64,000 bases of DNA from Pseudomonas botevensis (GCF_019145475.1 NZ_JAHTKI010000015.1:1-64000); one strand, 5' to 3'. Positions 34,623-45,876 are shown, numbered from the stretch's first letter. Notes: a model not told the origin generated them from the letters alone. Numbers and translations: made by a program.

Positions 34623-37600
34623 TCAGGCGTTGTCCTGTACCTCCTGGCGTGACAGCTCGAGCAGTTTCAGATTCAGCTCGGTCGAGCGCTCGATCTCCAG
34701 CATTTGCAGACGCTCGCTGTAGGCGTCGCTGGCCAGATCGTCGTGTTCATCCTCGAGGCGTTCCAGATTGGTATCGGCGCGCTGCTTGAGTTCGGCGAAG
34801 GCCTGCGGGTATTTCTCCTTGAGGTAGTCGACCCAGTAACCGCGACCGATCAACACCTCGAAGAAGCGCTCCGACTGCTCGGCATTCAGCACCTGCTGAC
34901 GGGCATCGATCAGATGACTGCCATCCAGGGGACGGCGGAACTTCATGGCCCTCGGTTGCCCCGGTAAAGTCAGCCCGTCCGGCCAGCCATCGGTCATGCC
35001 GATGCGGTACTGCAAGCGTACTTCGGCGGGATCGAGGTCGTGGGTTGCCGCCTGACGGGCCAGGCTTTCCACTTCATCCAGTCGGAACAGCCGTCGCGAC
35101 AGCTCCAGCAGCGCACGGCCCTTCTGCTCCAGGCCCGGCTCGACCTGCAACAAGGCGTTGTGTACGTAGACCTTGACCTCGATCTCGCTGAGCGCCAGCG
35201 TGCGACCGTCCACACACGTGGTGTGGGTGCGCGCCAGGTCGAACAGGCTCTGGCGCAGATCGGCGAAGCTGTCCGCCGCCTCCATGACACTCCAGATTCG
35301 CCGGGTCAGATCGGAGCGATGCTGCTTGAACTCCTGCGTATCGCGCATCTCGCTCAGCAAGTTGAAGAAGTTGCCGTTGTCCGGCTCGGCCGCGACACGC
35401 TCCCAGACCGCACGGTAATGCTCGATGTCCTCCGGCAAAACGTCCCGCAACCAGGGTTCCATTTGCCGGGACAATGCCTGAGCGAGCAGTTCGGGGATGA
35501 CCTCGTCCTCCTCGCGGGGAGCCGAAAAATCATCTTCGCTGACGTTGAGGGTATCGGTGTCGTTGCCGTCATAGGAGATCGATCCGGACTCGCTGACGTA
35601 GTCGTCCATCATCCGCTCGATGTCGGCGAAAGGAATGCCCAGCACCGGACCGCGATCCTCCTCCTGCGTGTAGACGAACAAGCGCTGCAACGACTCCAGC
35701 GACAGGTTGTGGTTGTCCGACAGATCGGTGCCGGCCATCAGTGCTTCGTGCGTACCGTCCAGTGCCTGATCGGGAATCGACACGATGTCGTTGCCGCTGA
35801 GGTTCAGCGTGGTCAGCGAGGTGGATTCCAGCACGCCGTCAGGCCAGTCGCTCAGGCGGTTGTTGCGCAGATCCAGGCCTTGCAGGTGCTCGAAGTTCTC
35901 GACGCTGAAGGTTTCCAGCAGGTCATGGCTCAGATCCAGCCAGCGCAGGTTTTCATGGATTGCCAGGGAAAAGTACAGCGACGCCGGATCCTGGATGCCT
36001 GTACTGGAAAGCTCCAGACGCTGCAAAGCGTTCATCTGTGTGACCGCACCGGGCAATGCTTCCAGGGCCTGACCGCTGAGATTGAGCGTGCGCAGGTTGG
36101 GGAATGCGCGCAGGAAGTCATTGGAGCCCTGCTCGGAGATTCGTGTGCCGGTGAGGTTCAGCTCATTCACATCGTTGAAGCTCACCGGCAGGCGCGGCAG
36201 GTCACCGAGTTGCAAACCGTCCAGGCCCAGTTCGTGGCCGACAGGCCCCGCTACGCCGCTCAACCGATCGCGCCAGCAACGCACGATACGTTGCGCCGCC
36301 AGACGGCGGGTGTGGGACGACACGAGCCAGCCCTCGCCGCTGACTTCGCGGATGTACAGCCAGTCGTTCAAGCGACGGGTCAAGGCTTCGAGTTCGCGCT
36401 GCCAGTTGTCCAGTCGCTCGGCGATCTGCGCATCGGTCGTACCGGCGCCGCGCATCCGCTCAAGGATCTCTTCGCCCCATGTGCTGGAAATTCCCGGGTC
36501 CAGGCCTTGCAGGCGCCTGACCAGCCAGGGGGTGCCGGAACCGGGTTCGATGGTCGGCGGCAGCGGCAACAGCCTGCGCAGGAGGGTCATGGCGTTTTCC
36601 CTGGGCGGGAACTCAGAAGGCACCGCCTGGTGGGCAAACCGCAGCAGCGTGCCTTCTTCCATGCCCCTGGCCTGTTCGATCCGCAACCTGGCCGCTGCCA
36701 GCCCGGTGCGGGCCTGTGGAGTCAGGGCGGCGTCGGTCAGATTGGCTGCGATCACCAGCTCATCCCGCGCGAGCGCCGTGGGCGGGATCGAACTGATCCG
36801 GCTGCCGCGCAGGTCCAGCGACGTCAGTTGCGACAGGTGTTCCGCGCCGGTCGGCCATTGCGAGAGCGGTGTGCGGGTCAGGTCGAGGGACTGGAGTCCC
36901 GTCAGCGCGCTGACGTCCACGGTAGCGAGCGGGTTGCCCTGCAGGTTCAAATGTTCGAGACCGGCAATATCGCCCGCCTGCAACGGCAGTTCGGACAGGC
37001 CGCAATCCTTTAACTCCAGCGCCTTGACGTTGCTGAACGTCCTGAGGAATTCGCGCAGCGGCGCCACTGGCGCTCGCAGGTCCTTGATCCGCAGCAAGGT
37101 CACATGGGTGAACCCCTCGGCCGGCAACAGCGGTAACGTTTCCACGCCGACAGCCCCCAGCTCGAGAACCGCAGCCTGGCCGGCAGCAAACAGGTTGAGC
37201 CGTCCACTCATGACTGAGCCGTAGCGTTGCAACAGCCCGGCGCGCCAGTTGGTTTTCAGGACATTGGCCATCGACGCTCGCACATAGCCGCCATCCTGAC
37301 GATCGAACGGATCGGCGACCCATGCCTCCATCTGCTTGAGCTGAGCGTACTGGTCCGCGAGTTTTTCGATGGCGGCGTAACGCGCCTGGTTGTCCGGCCA
37401 GCTCTCGACGAATGGCTGGGTCAGATCTTCATAGAAACTGGGCAAATCCCCGCCAAAACCCATGAATTGCCCGCGACAGTAACTCTTGAGCATGCCGTCC
37501 AGATCGCCGGCCCGCTGGGGTTGTCGGCTGAATTGCTCATACACCGGACGGAAGGCTTCACGGGAGAACCTCGACCAGTCCAGCGACAGGCCGCTCAACA

Positions 37601-40583
37601 GTTGCTCGTGACCGACATGAATGTCGGCAGGCAGATGGGCGATTCCGGTGTGGCGCAGATCCAGCAGCTCCAGATGCGGCAGGCTCAGTACGCCGTCGGG
37701 CCATTCGCGCATCTGCTCATCGTTTACCTCAAGGTGACGCAACTGGCGCAGGGCACTGAGATCGAGCCGTTCCGAGGCCTCGGCCGCCACGCCGCCGCGC
37801 TGCACCAACAACTCCAGAGCCTGGAGATTCGGCAACCGCCCCCAATGCTCCGATATGCCGTGCAGGGAGTGCAGGCCGAGATTCAGCTCCTTGAGATTTT
37901 TCAGCGGTGCCAAGGCATCAAACAGTTCATTTGCCGCGATTTCGGGTGCGGCAAAATTCAGCACTTCGACATTGGGGAAACACGGCAGCAATTGACTTGC
38001 CCCCGGCCCCATCAGGATCAGCTCGCGCACATGCGAGAAGTCGGCGGTCAAGGCCGGCAGGGCTTGTCCCGAGACGACGTTGAGTCCGCGAAACTGCACA
38101 AACTCGTCGGCCAGCGGCGACATGCGCCAGCTGGTCTTGAAGCTCTGGGCAATGAACTCGCGCCCGGCCACGGTCGATACGTGCGCCCCGGAGACCTCTG
38201 CCACCCATTGGTTCAGCGTGGTTTCCATGGCCTCCCACTCGCGCATCCGGTTGTTGAGCAGATGCAGGATCTGCTGCTCGGTCTTGCCCGAGCGCAAGTG
38301 TGAGAGCACAAACTGCGAGGCCTGTTCGTCCAGCAGACCCGGGTAGACGTCACGCACCCGTGGCACCAGTGCCGCGACCATCCCGGTAAACTCGCCGCTG
38401 GCCGGGTAACCGACCTGGGTGGCGGAGATCCGCTGCGGTGGCTTGAACCAGCGCTTGCGGCCAGCAGCCTCGTCCAGCACTTGCAAGGACGCTTCGCGAT
38501 GAGCCGTGGCGTAATCGATGATTGCTCGCTGCAGGTCGGCGCTTCTGCCGACCTCGGCGAGCCCCAGCGAACGGCGGGCGCTGTCCGGCAGGGCATGCAT
38601 GATCGAGGAATAGAAGTTGTCCTCGTAGCGAGACATCGAGTTCAGGCTTTCGCCACGTTCGTTGAACGCCTGATAAGACGGCCCGCGCTTGACCAGATAT
38701 TTGCGTTCACCAGCCGTCTCGCTGCCGATGCCGTCGATCAGTCGCCCTTCGATACCGCCGTCACGGATTTCCAGACGCAGGTTGTCCGGCCAGCCCGGCA
38801 GTTTTTCCAGCGAGTGCAGGGCCAGGCGGGCGCTGTCGGGCAGCGCCATGCTTTGCCGATAAAGGCCGCCGAATGCGCGGGTCAGGCGCCCTTCACGGGC
38901 ATACCAGCGCGCCATTTCCTGCAGGGGCAACGGCACCCGCTGGCCGCTGTCCAACCGCGCGAGCGTTGCGCTATCGCTCTGCGCCAGAACGGCTTGCGCC
39001 GCCGGCTCGCTGAGTCCCGGACAGACCCGCTGCAATTTGCCGACCCGCGCATCCAGCGGCCCCGTGCCCTGGTAAAGGCTTTCGAACAGCACCGGACGAC
39101 GAGTCCGCACGTAATCGGCGATCTGCTTTCTGAATTCTTCTGGCCGCAGGTCGTAGACCCGCGCACCCTCGCCACCGAGCAGGCGGACAATCTCCGACTC
39201 ATCGAGCGCCGCCAGAATCCGCGCCAGTAATTCGCCGCTGCGAACATCGGCACGGCTGATACGGATCGACGGTTTGATCGGCGCAGTCGGCACCAGGCGC
39301 TCGCTGCCGTACTTGACCGAGGCGCCCGACAGGTCAGCCTGCTCGAACACTTCCAGCACCCGGCCCTGGGGCCAGCGCGGCATCTTGCTCATCAACGGCA
39401 GGATGCTCAGATAGTGGCTGCCGGCGGATTGCCCGCTCGCCACTTGCTCGATCAATTGCCCGACCCCACGGTCGGCGTCGAACAGGCGCATGGCCTCCGC
39501 CAGTTGCGGCGGTGGCAGGGCGTTATCCATGTGCATCTTGCGCAACGCGCTGTCGCTCAATCCGCTGATCTCGCCGATCCGCAGCAGCTCCTCGTCGGAC
39601 CAGGCCTCGACGCTGTGCCCGATGCGGCGCAGCAAGGTCAGCCGGTCCCAGGCCAGTGGCCGTTCCTGGGCCAGGCGCCAGGCACCGGCGTGGTTGTGGG
39701 TCAGCAGCGGTTGACAGGCCTGTGCATCGCTGGGGTGCCTGATCCGCCATTTGCCGGCTGTCGTGTCGTAGAACTGCTCGTAGGTCTTGCCGCCCATGCG
39801 GATGTAATGCTTGCCATTAAGGAGGTACTGGCCGCGAGCATCGGGCGTGAAGTCGGCGGTGAAGCCCACGGCGGACTCATAGCCTTGCAAGTCGGCTTTC
39901 CACAAGCGGGTCTTGCCATCAGGCAGCGTCACTTGATGCAGGTCCTCGATCAGCGGCTCGGGCCTGACCGCTACCCACTTCGCCAGCGCCTTGCCCGCCC
40001 CGGCCGTGAGCGCGATCAATGCCAGGTTCTGCGCGACATCCAGCAGGTGCTCCCGCGCAGCCTTGCGATCGCCCTCGCTCCACTCGATGACCCCGGCAAA
40101 CGCCTCTTGCAGGATCGGATAAGTCATCACGCCCATCATCACTTCGCCCAGCACCGGCACGAACATCGAAGCGGTCGTCAGCACCAGCATCCCGGCATTG
40201 AGCAACGTGGCGAATTTCTGCGAACGCACCCTCGCGTCGACATCCGCCGTCGGCACCGCGTGATGGCGGGCGTCGTCGATCAGTTTTCGGCGGTACTCAT
40301 CGAACAGGTACTGAAACGGATCGACGTTTTCCGCCCACAACCCCGGCCCGTCGCCCCGACGGGTCTGGCTTCCCGGCCGGAGATAGGGATCATCGTTGGG
40401 CACCTGGCGAACGGCTGGCGTCGGCGGCAATTCGTCTACCCCGAACAGCAGCCCGAACGGGTTGGCACCCTTGAGCAGCTCATTGAGCAACGAGGCATAG
40501 GGGGTGAGTTTTTCGTCGAAGCTCTGCTCCGGGGTGTCCTGGGTGAACTGGCTGAAATAGTAAGGAAGGTCGGCGTAGGCCAC
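34623..40583 (-). pseudogene. LRR / NEL-type E3 ubiquitin ligase effector, downstream part of an amber-interrupted gene
   Basis: This is the larger part of a gene whose true start is at 41633; the reading frame continues unbroken except for TAG at 40725-40727. Read through, the protein has 2336 residues: a DUF6543 region to about 1190, three leucine-rich repeat blocks near 1200-1340, 1500-1620 and 1820-1955 (for example LNLSGNDIVSIP), and a C-terminal NEL domain. The NEL domain has the catalytic CxD motif CVDG (Cys2140; codon at 35214-35216). NEL domains form a ubiquitin thioester in host cells, as in IpaH/SspH. The only near restart is GTG 40583, without a ribosome site, so this part is probably not translated unless the amber codon is suppressed. 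It lies head-to-tail with nothing else and is monocistronic. Confidence 0.85.
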
Positions 40584-40724
40584 GAACTGGCTGAAGAAGC
40601 GCTGATAAGGCGTCGGCCCTGCGCCTTGCGCACCGGCGGTGAAGCGCTGCTTGAACAGCTCGCGGGTCTGGGTCGGGTTGTAGCGCTTGAGTGGATGATC
40701 CGGGTCATTGGGGATGTAGATCAG

Positions 40725-40727
40725 CTA
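40725..40727 (-). other. In-frame amber codon interrupting the DUF6543/NEL gene
   Basis: The minus strand reads ...YRYTDE-TAG-LIYIPNDPDHPLKRY... with the same frame and family-like protein on both sides. A single base change from TGG or CAG would restore it. Confidence 0.85.
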
Positions 40728-41633
40728 CTCGTCGGTGTAGCGGTACTTCTCGCTGATGGTGAACCACATGCAGCCGGTCATTCGCCGGTTCATCAGGTTC
40801 AGGTCGCGAAACCAGATCTGCTTCTTGCCCTGGTAAGGCTGCAGATTGCCGTCGATGATTTCCAGGATCGAGGCGTAATCCTTCGGTTCGATGTCCTTTT
40901 GCAGCAGCGCCCGTTCGGCCGCCGCACGCAGGGCGGTCTTCTGTGCGCTGGAGAATTTTTCCCGCAGCACCGCCTCGCTGACGCTGTCTTCGGGATGCAG
41001 GTGTTCCTTGAGGTAGGCCTGATACTTCGCGCCGATATCCAGCGTGCGGCACAGGCCGGTGAACTGCTCGACGGTCAACGAGGTGCTGACCGCCTCCATC
41101 AGCCCCGCCCTGGCGCCCTGGACCTGAAACCCGGAGGACTGGTGAAACGCGCCGCGCTCGCACTCCGATTCCTCGAAGTTGTGCAGCGCGGCCTGCAACA
41201 GCGGCAACTTGAGGACGTCGAAGCTGCTGATGTCGATGCCGAGGATGCCCAGCTCCAGGGGTTTGCGCAGTTGCAGGAAGGTCTTGTGGACGTCCAGTTC
41301 GACGTTGAAGCGCTCCTTCAGGGCCTTGCTCAACAGCGGCGCGGCGAAGGTGTCGATGTCTTGCAGCCAGCTCATGGCCTTGTCCAGCCGGGTCTGGGCG
41401 CTGAAGCTGGCGCTGAGGGCTTCGTTGAAGGCCTGGCGTCGGCTCGCCGAGGCTTGCAGATACCAGGGCGGCAACGGCGCGGCGGCCTGTTTGAGTGCCG
41501 CGCGGCGTTCCGGGGTGGCGTCGGTCAGCCAGCCGGGAATGGCCTTCTCCAGCAGGTCGCCATGGATGCTGCGGGTGGCCGCCGGTTTGCGCTCCGCGCT
41601 CGCCGTCGGGGTGGAATCAGGGTCGTTGGACAT
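40725..41633 (-). CDS. DUF6543 N-terminal fragment of the interrupted NEL effector
   Basis: 302 residues from ATG 41633 (MSNDPDSTPTASAERKPAAT), with an excellent ribosome site (AGGAG, 7 bases). It holds the beginning of the DUF6543 (dermonecrotic-toxin-like) region, including IPGWLTDATPERRAALKQAA and KQIWFRDLNLMNRRMTGCMW. It ends at the amber codon, well before the LRR and NEL domains, so a product of this length would lack ligase activity. No signal peptide is seen, which fits type III or similar secretion, though no secretion genes are in the window. Confidence 0.8.
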   Translation of the reverse strand: MSNDPDSTPTASAERKPAATRSIHGDLLEKAIPGWLTDATPERRAALKQAAAPLPPWYLQASASRRQAFNEALSASFSAQTRLDKAMSWLQDIDTFAAPLLSKALKERFNVELDVHKTFLQLRKPLELGILGIDISSFDVLKLPLLQAALHNFEESECERGAFHQSSGFQVQGARAGLMEAVSTSLTVEQFTGLCRTLDIGAKYQAYLKEHLHPEDSVSEAVLREKFSSAQKTALRAAAERALLQKDIEPKDYASILEIIDGNLQPYQGKKQIWFRDLNLMNRRMTGCMWFTISEKYRYTDE

Positions 41634-41760
41634 CGCGTCGCTCCTTTGAAATGGAGCGTCAGAACACCATGTCCGGGCGACCGGTCGGCGGTACATAGTT
41701 ATATCCGCCAAAGGGACTACTATTCGATTCGTCCAGGGCGAATATTCAGGAACGGTGGCC

Positions 41761-42888
41761 ATGCGTTTACCCGAATTCATCAGGCAACACGTGGATCGCA
41801 TCGTCGAAGAATGGGAGCAATTCGCCCGCACCCTGACCCCGGCGGCGGAAAACCTCGACCGCACAGCGCTGCGCGATCACGCCAGGGCCATTTTGCTCGC
41901 CGCCGCCCGGGACATGAGCAGCGAGCAGACCGCCAGCGAACAACTCGCCAAAGCCAAGGGCGAAGGCCCGGAGAAGACCCCGAGCCTCGACCGGGCCGGC
42001 GCCAGCCACGGTGAACTGCGGCATACCGTGGGTTTCGATCTGGTGCAGATGACCTCCGAATTCCGCCATCTGCGCGCCTGTGTCATTCGCCTGTGGGTCA
42101 ACAGCCTGGAAGCACCGGACATGGCGTATCTGCAGGACATGATCCGTTTCAACGAAGCCATCGACGAAGCCCTGGCCGAATCCACCGCCGCCTACGCCGA
42201 GCAGGTCGATCACTCCAGGGATATCTTCCTGGCGATCCTCGGCCACGACCTGCGTGCGCCGTTGCAGGCGGTGACCATGTCCATCGAACTGCTGATGCGC
42301 AAGGCCAGCCTCACCGACGATGCGCTGAACTGTGCACGCAATATCCAGCAGGGCTCGCGGCACATGGCGGCGATGGTCAGCGATTTGCTCGAACTGGTGC
42401 GCAGCCGCCTGGGCAAGAGCCTGCCGATCAGCCCCGAACCGATGGACCTGGCCGATGCCACCCGCGCGGCCATGGCCGAAGCCTGCGCCGGCAATCCGCA
42501 ATGCGATCCGACCCTGACCGTCAGTGGCGACACCCGGGGCACCTGGGATGCCGGACGCCTCGATCAGTTATTGCAGAATCTGATCGGCAACGCTTTGCAG
42601 CATGGTGAAGACCCGCGTGAGCTGAAACTCGATCTGCGCGGCGACAGTGAAACGATCCGCCTCACCGTGCATAACGACGGCACGCCGATTCCGGAAGAAG
42701 CCATCGGGACCATCTTCGATCCGCTGGTGCGCAGCGCCGACGAAGAACTTGGCCAGCCATCGACCAGCCTCGGGTTAGGCTTGTTTATCGTCAAGGAAGT
42801 GGTGACCGCCCATGGCGGCACGATCGAGGTCAGTTCGAGCGCAGCGGAGGGGACGGTGTTTACCGTGGTGCTGCCGAAAAAGATTTAG
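41761..42888 (+). CDS. Sensor histidine kinase with RsbRD-like N-terminal domain
   Basis: 375 residues from ATG 41761 (AGGAA upstream). There are no membrane spans, so it is cytoplasmic. Residues ~8-145 resemble the RsbRD N-terminal helical sensory domain (FIRQHVDRIVEEWEQFART). HisKA has phosphorylatable His162 in ILGHDLRAPLQAV. The ATPase domain has NLIGNALQHGED (N box), IFDPLVR and SLGLGLFIVKEVV. No response regulator is adjacent. It is divergent from the NEL gene with 127 bp between the starts. The signal and partner are unknown. Confidence 0.92.
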   Translation: MRLPEFIRQHVDRIVEEWEQFARTLTPAAENLDRTALRDHARAILLAAARDMSSEQTASEQLAKAKGEGPEKTPSLDRAGASHGELRHTVGFDLVQMTSEFRHLRACVIRLWVNSLEAPDMAYLQDMIRFNEAIDEALAESTAAYAEQVDHSRDIFLAILGHDLRAPLQAVTMSIELLMRKASLTDDALNCARNIQQGSRHMAAMVSDLLELVRSRLGKSLPISPEPMDLADATRAAMAEACAGNPQCDPTLTVSGDTRGTWDAGRLDQLLQNLIGNALQHGEDPRELKLDLRGDSETIRLTVHNDGTPIPEEAIGTIFDPLVRSADEELGQPSTSLGLGLFIVKEVVTAHGGTIEVSSSAAEGTVFTVVLPKKI

Positions 42889-42943
42889 GCGCGAGACCGT
42901 GAAGGGGCCGGGGCGGACAACCACAAATCCTCAGAAAAACTGA

Positions 42944-43249
42944 CTATTCGACGACCAGCCGTCCCAATCGCTGGCGCAGCATCCGGTTCTCGGCCCGCAA
43001 CTCCTGCACCTCTTCCAGCAGGTCCAGCGCCAGGGCGACGCCTTCCCATTCCAGCTCCAGGTCGCGCCGCAGCTTCGCGGCGCGTTTGGCCAGGGCCAGT
43101 TCGTAGTCGGTGAAGCGCCATTCCCGGGGCTGCGCGCCCTGAGGTTCGAGGATGCCGTGCTCGACGATTTCGATCACGTAGACGTCCGACAAATCGGCCG
43201 CCTCACAGAATTCTGCCATGTCCAGTTGAACGATCAGGGGGCTGCTCAT
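42944..43249 (-). CDS. cbpM: Chaperone modulator CbpM
   Basis: 101 residues, usual size. It is a MerR-like small protein that binds the J domain of CbpA and inhibits its co-chaperone activity. Typical features are FCEAADLSDVYVIEIVEHGI and the C-terminal helical heptads LALDLLEEVQELRAENRMLRQ. It lies 24 bases after cbpA in the same direction, as in E. coli. Confidence 0.93.
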   Translation of the reverse strand: MSSPLIVQLDMAEFCEAADLSDVYVIEIVEHGILEPQGAQPREWRFTDYELALAKRAAKLRRDLELEWEGVALALDLLEEVQELRAENRMLRQRLGRLVVE

Positions 43250-43273
43250 GAGTGGGCTACTCCGTCGTCGGGT

Positions 43274-44221
43274 TCAGAAGTTCTCTCGCGGGTTGAAAGC
43301 GGCTTTCTTCGCCAGTTCCTGCCACAGCGCCTTGACGTCATCGCCCGCGGCTTTCGGCATCACGGCCTTGAGCTGCACGAACAGATAACCGCGCTCGCCG
43401 GCCTTGTTCTTCAGACCGTGGCCCTTGGCGCGCATGCGCTGGCCGTTCTGGCTGCCGGCCGGCACCTTGAGGTTGATCTTGCCGGTCAGGGTCGGCACGG
43501 CCACTTCGGCGCCTAGCGCCAGTTCCCACGGCGCCAGCGGCAAGGTGATGATCAGGTTTTCGCCTTCGACGTCGAATTTCGGGTGCGGCGCAAAACGAAT
43601 GGTCAGGTACAGATCGCCATTGGCCCCGCCGCCGACACCCGGTGCGCCCTGGCCCTTGAGGCGGATGCGCTCGCCGTCGGTCACGCCCGCCGGGATCTTC
43701 ACGTTCAGGCTCTTGCTGGTGTTGCTGACGTGCTGGCCGTTGGCGTTGTGTTGCGGCACCTGGAAGGTGACCTTCTTCGACTCGTTCGCCAGGGTCTCTT
43801 CGAGGAAGATCGGCAGTTCCATTTCCACGTCTTGTCCTCGGCGCCCGGCGCTGCGGGATTGCCGGCCATTGCCGCCACCGAAACCGGGGCCGCGATTGCC
43901 GAAGATCGAACTGAAGAAGTCCGAGAAGTCACCGCCACCCTGGTCACCGCCAAAGCCGCCACGGCTCTGCCAGCCCGGTGGCCCCTGGAACGGCTGACCG
44001 TGCTGGCCGTAGCGGCGCAGGTCGTCGTATTCGGCGCGCTTGTCGGCGCTTTTCAGCGCTTCATAGGCTTCCGAGGCGTCCTTGAACTTGGCCTCGGCGT
44101 CCTTTTCCTTGCTGACATCGGGGTGGTATTTGCGCGCGAGCTTGCGATAGGCCGCCTTGATTGCCTTGTCGTCAGCCGTCGGCTCCACGCCGAGTATCTT
44201 GTAATAGTCTTTGAAGTCCAT
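43274..44221 (-). CDS. cbpA: DnaJ-like co-chaperone CbpA
   Basis: 315 residues from MDFKDYYKILGVEPTADDKA. The J domain is at 1-70 with HPD at 33-35. A Gly/Phe-rich linker follows (GGFGGDQGGGDFSDFFSSIF), then two C-terminal substrate-binding domains (~120-310). There is no zinc finger, as expected for CbpA. It stimulates DnaK and binds curved DNA in E. coli. A start five codons upstream (44236) is possible. It is divergent from the Hsp70-like gene at 44515, with 293 bp between them in which I see no clear heat-shock promoter. Confidence 0.95.
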   Translation of the reverse strand: MDFKDYYKILGVEPTADDKAIKAAYRKLARKYHPDVSKEKDAEAKFKDASEAYEALKSADKRAEYDDLRRYGQHGQPFQGPPGWQSRGGFGGDQGGGDFSDFFSSIFGNRGPGFGGGNGRQSRSAGRRGQDVEMELPIFLEETLANESKKVTFQVPQHNANGQHVSNTSKSLNVKIPAGVTDGERIRLKGQGAPGVGGGANGDLYLTIRFAPHPKFDVEGENLIITLPLAPWELALGAEVAVPTLTGKINLKVPAGSQNGQRMRAKGHGLKNKAGERGYLFVQLKAVMPKAAGDDVKALWQELAKKAAFNPRENF

Positions 44222-44514
44222 CGAAGGAGTCACCATCCGTTATCGATTTCGCGCCGCCGGCCGCCTGCGCCGATTCGCGCAGGCGGGGTTGACCGATCTC
44301 AAGGTTGTGACCGGGTGGCGCAGCAGAAGTTTATCGGCAGTGGACGGCGGTTCTTGCGACCGCCGGTATGTCTGCCGGCCCATGCCAGCAAGTTTGGGGC
44401 GATGCGCGGGGTTTCAAGGCAGTTTAGTGGCGAAATAGCAGATGACCGGCCTTCGAATCTGGCGCGCACTGACATACACTGCGCGGCCGTTTTTTTGACC
44501 GGAACCTGTAAGAC

Positions 44515-45789
44515 ATGAAAGACGCCTCTCCAGCCCGTGCCCTCGGTATCGACTTCGGCACGTCCAACTCCACTGTCGGCTGGCTGCGCCCCGGCGTGGA
44601 AACGATGATCGCGCTGGAAGACGACAAGATCACCCTGCCGTCGGTGGTCTTCTTCAATATCGAGGAGCGCCGCCCGGTCTACGGTCGCCTGGCGCTGCAC
44701 GAATACCTGGAAGGCTACGAAGGCCGGCTGATGCGCTCGCTCAAGAGCCTGCTCGGCTCCAAGCTGATCAAGCACGACACTAGCGTTCTTGGCACCGCGA
44801 TGCCGTTCAAGGACTTGCTCGGGCTGTTCATCGGCCAGCTCAAGAGCCGCGCCGAAGCCGCCGCGGGTCGTGAGTTCGAGCACGTGGTGCTGGGCCGTCC
44901 GGTGTTCTTCGTCGATGACGATCCGCTGGCCGACCAGGAAGCCGAAGACACCCTGGTGGACGTGGCGAAAAAGCTCGGTTTCAAGGACGTGTCGTTCCAG
45001 TACGAGCCGATTGCGGCGGCCTTCGACTACGAGTCGACCATCGAGAAAGAAGAGCTGGTGCTGATCGTCGACATCGGCGGGGGTACGTCCGACTTCTCCC
45101 TGGTGCGCCTGTCGCCCGAGCGTCGCGGTGTGGATAACCGTCACGACGACATCCTCGCCACCGGCGGCGTACACATCGGCGGAACCGACTTCGACAAACA
45201 ACTGAGCCTGCAAGGCCTGATGCCGCTGTTCGGCTATGGCAGCCGGATGAAAAGCGGCGCATTCATGCCGACCAGCCACCACATGAACCTGGCGACCTGG
45301 CACACGATCAACTCGGTGTATTCGCAGAAATCCACCCTGGCCCTGGGCAGCATGCGCTACGACATCGAGGACACCGGCGGCATCGACCGTCTGTTCAAGC
45401 TGATCGAACAGCGCGCCGGTCACTGGCTGGCGATGGAAGTGGAAGAAACCAAGATCCAGCTGACTCACGCCGACAGCCGCCACGTGGCGCTGGACCGGAT
45501 CGAGGCCGGGCTGAACGTGGAGCTGACTCGCAACCTGTTCGAATCGGCCATCGATCCACAACTGGAGCGGGTCCGCGCCAGCGTCACCCAGTTGTTGAGC
45601 GACGCCAGCGTAACGGTCGGTCAGGTCGACACGGTGTTCTTCACCGGCGGCTCCAGCGGCATCCCGGCGCTGCGCAACAGCGTCTCGGCGATGCTGCCGA
45701 ATGCGCGGCATGTCGAAGGCAACATCTTCGGCAGCATTGGCAGCGGCCTCGCGATCGAGGCGATGAAGCGCTACGGCGCCGAAGCCTGA
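44515..45789 (+). CDS. yegD: Hsp70-like protein of the YegD type
   Basis: 424 residues. The DnaK-type ATPase domain is shown by ALGIDFGTSNSTVGWLR (9-25), VVLGRPVFFVDDD, FQYEPIAAAFDYES and VDIGGGTSDFSLVRL; further on are ATGGVHIGGTDFD and FFTGGSSGIPALR. It is too short to hold the usual substrate-binding domain and lid, as in E. coli YegD. The role is a putative chaperone or regulator; its specific client is unknown. Being next to cbpAM suggests a local protein-quality set. Confidence 0.9.
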   Translation: MKDASPARALGIDFGTSNSTVGWLRPGVETMIALEDDKITLPSVVFFNIEERRPVYGRLALHEYLEGYEGRLMRSLKSLLGSKLIKHDTSVLGTAMPFKDLLGLFIGQLKSRAEAAAGREFEHVVLGRPVFFVDDDPLADQEAEDTLVDVAKKLGFKDVSFQYEPIAAAFDYESTIEKEELVLIVDIGGGTSDFSLVRLSPERRGVDNRHDDILATGGVHIGGTDFDKQLSLQGLMPLFGYGSRMKSGAFMPTSHHMNLATWHTINSVYSQKSTLALGSMRYDIEDTGGIDRLFKLIEQRAGHWLAMEVEETKIQLTHADSRHVALDRIEAGLNVELTRNLFESAIDPQLERVRASVTQLLSDASVTVGQVDTVFFTGGSSGIPALRNSVSAMLPNARHVEGNIFGSIGSGLAIEAMKRYGAEA

Positions 45790-45810
45790 CTGCGCATCAG
45801 CGCCGCCCCT

Positions 45811-45876
45811 TTCGCGAGCAAGCCCGCTCCCACAGGATCAAACAGGATCGTGTGGGAGCGGGCTTGCTCGTGAAGG
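45811..45876. repeat. REPIN (paired inverted REP)
   Basis: CGCGAGCAAGCCCGCTCCCA and its inverted partner TGGGAGCGGGCTTGCTCG, separated by about 20 bases. Typical pseudomonad REP pair between yegD and a convergent permease gene; it may act as a transcript end. Confidence 0.85.

Noticed and set aside
40583..40724. Separate gene start for the LRR/NEL part after the amber codon
   Set aside because: The only near start is a GTG without a ribosome site, and the protein upstream of it is family-like up to and across the stop, so it is one broken gene.
39414..42014. 866-codon open frame on the plus strand across the NEL gene
   Set aside because: Antisense shadow caused by high GC; the minus strand has LRR and NEL motifs, and the shadow has only low-complexity Gln/Arg/His-rich text.
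45128..45136. TGTGGATAA DnaA-box match inside the Hsp70-like gene
   Set aside because: Isolated match within a coding region; similar single matches occur in several genes of the window.
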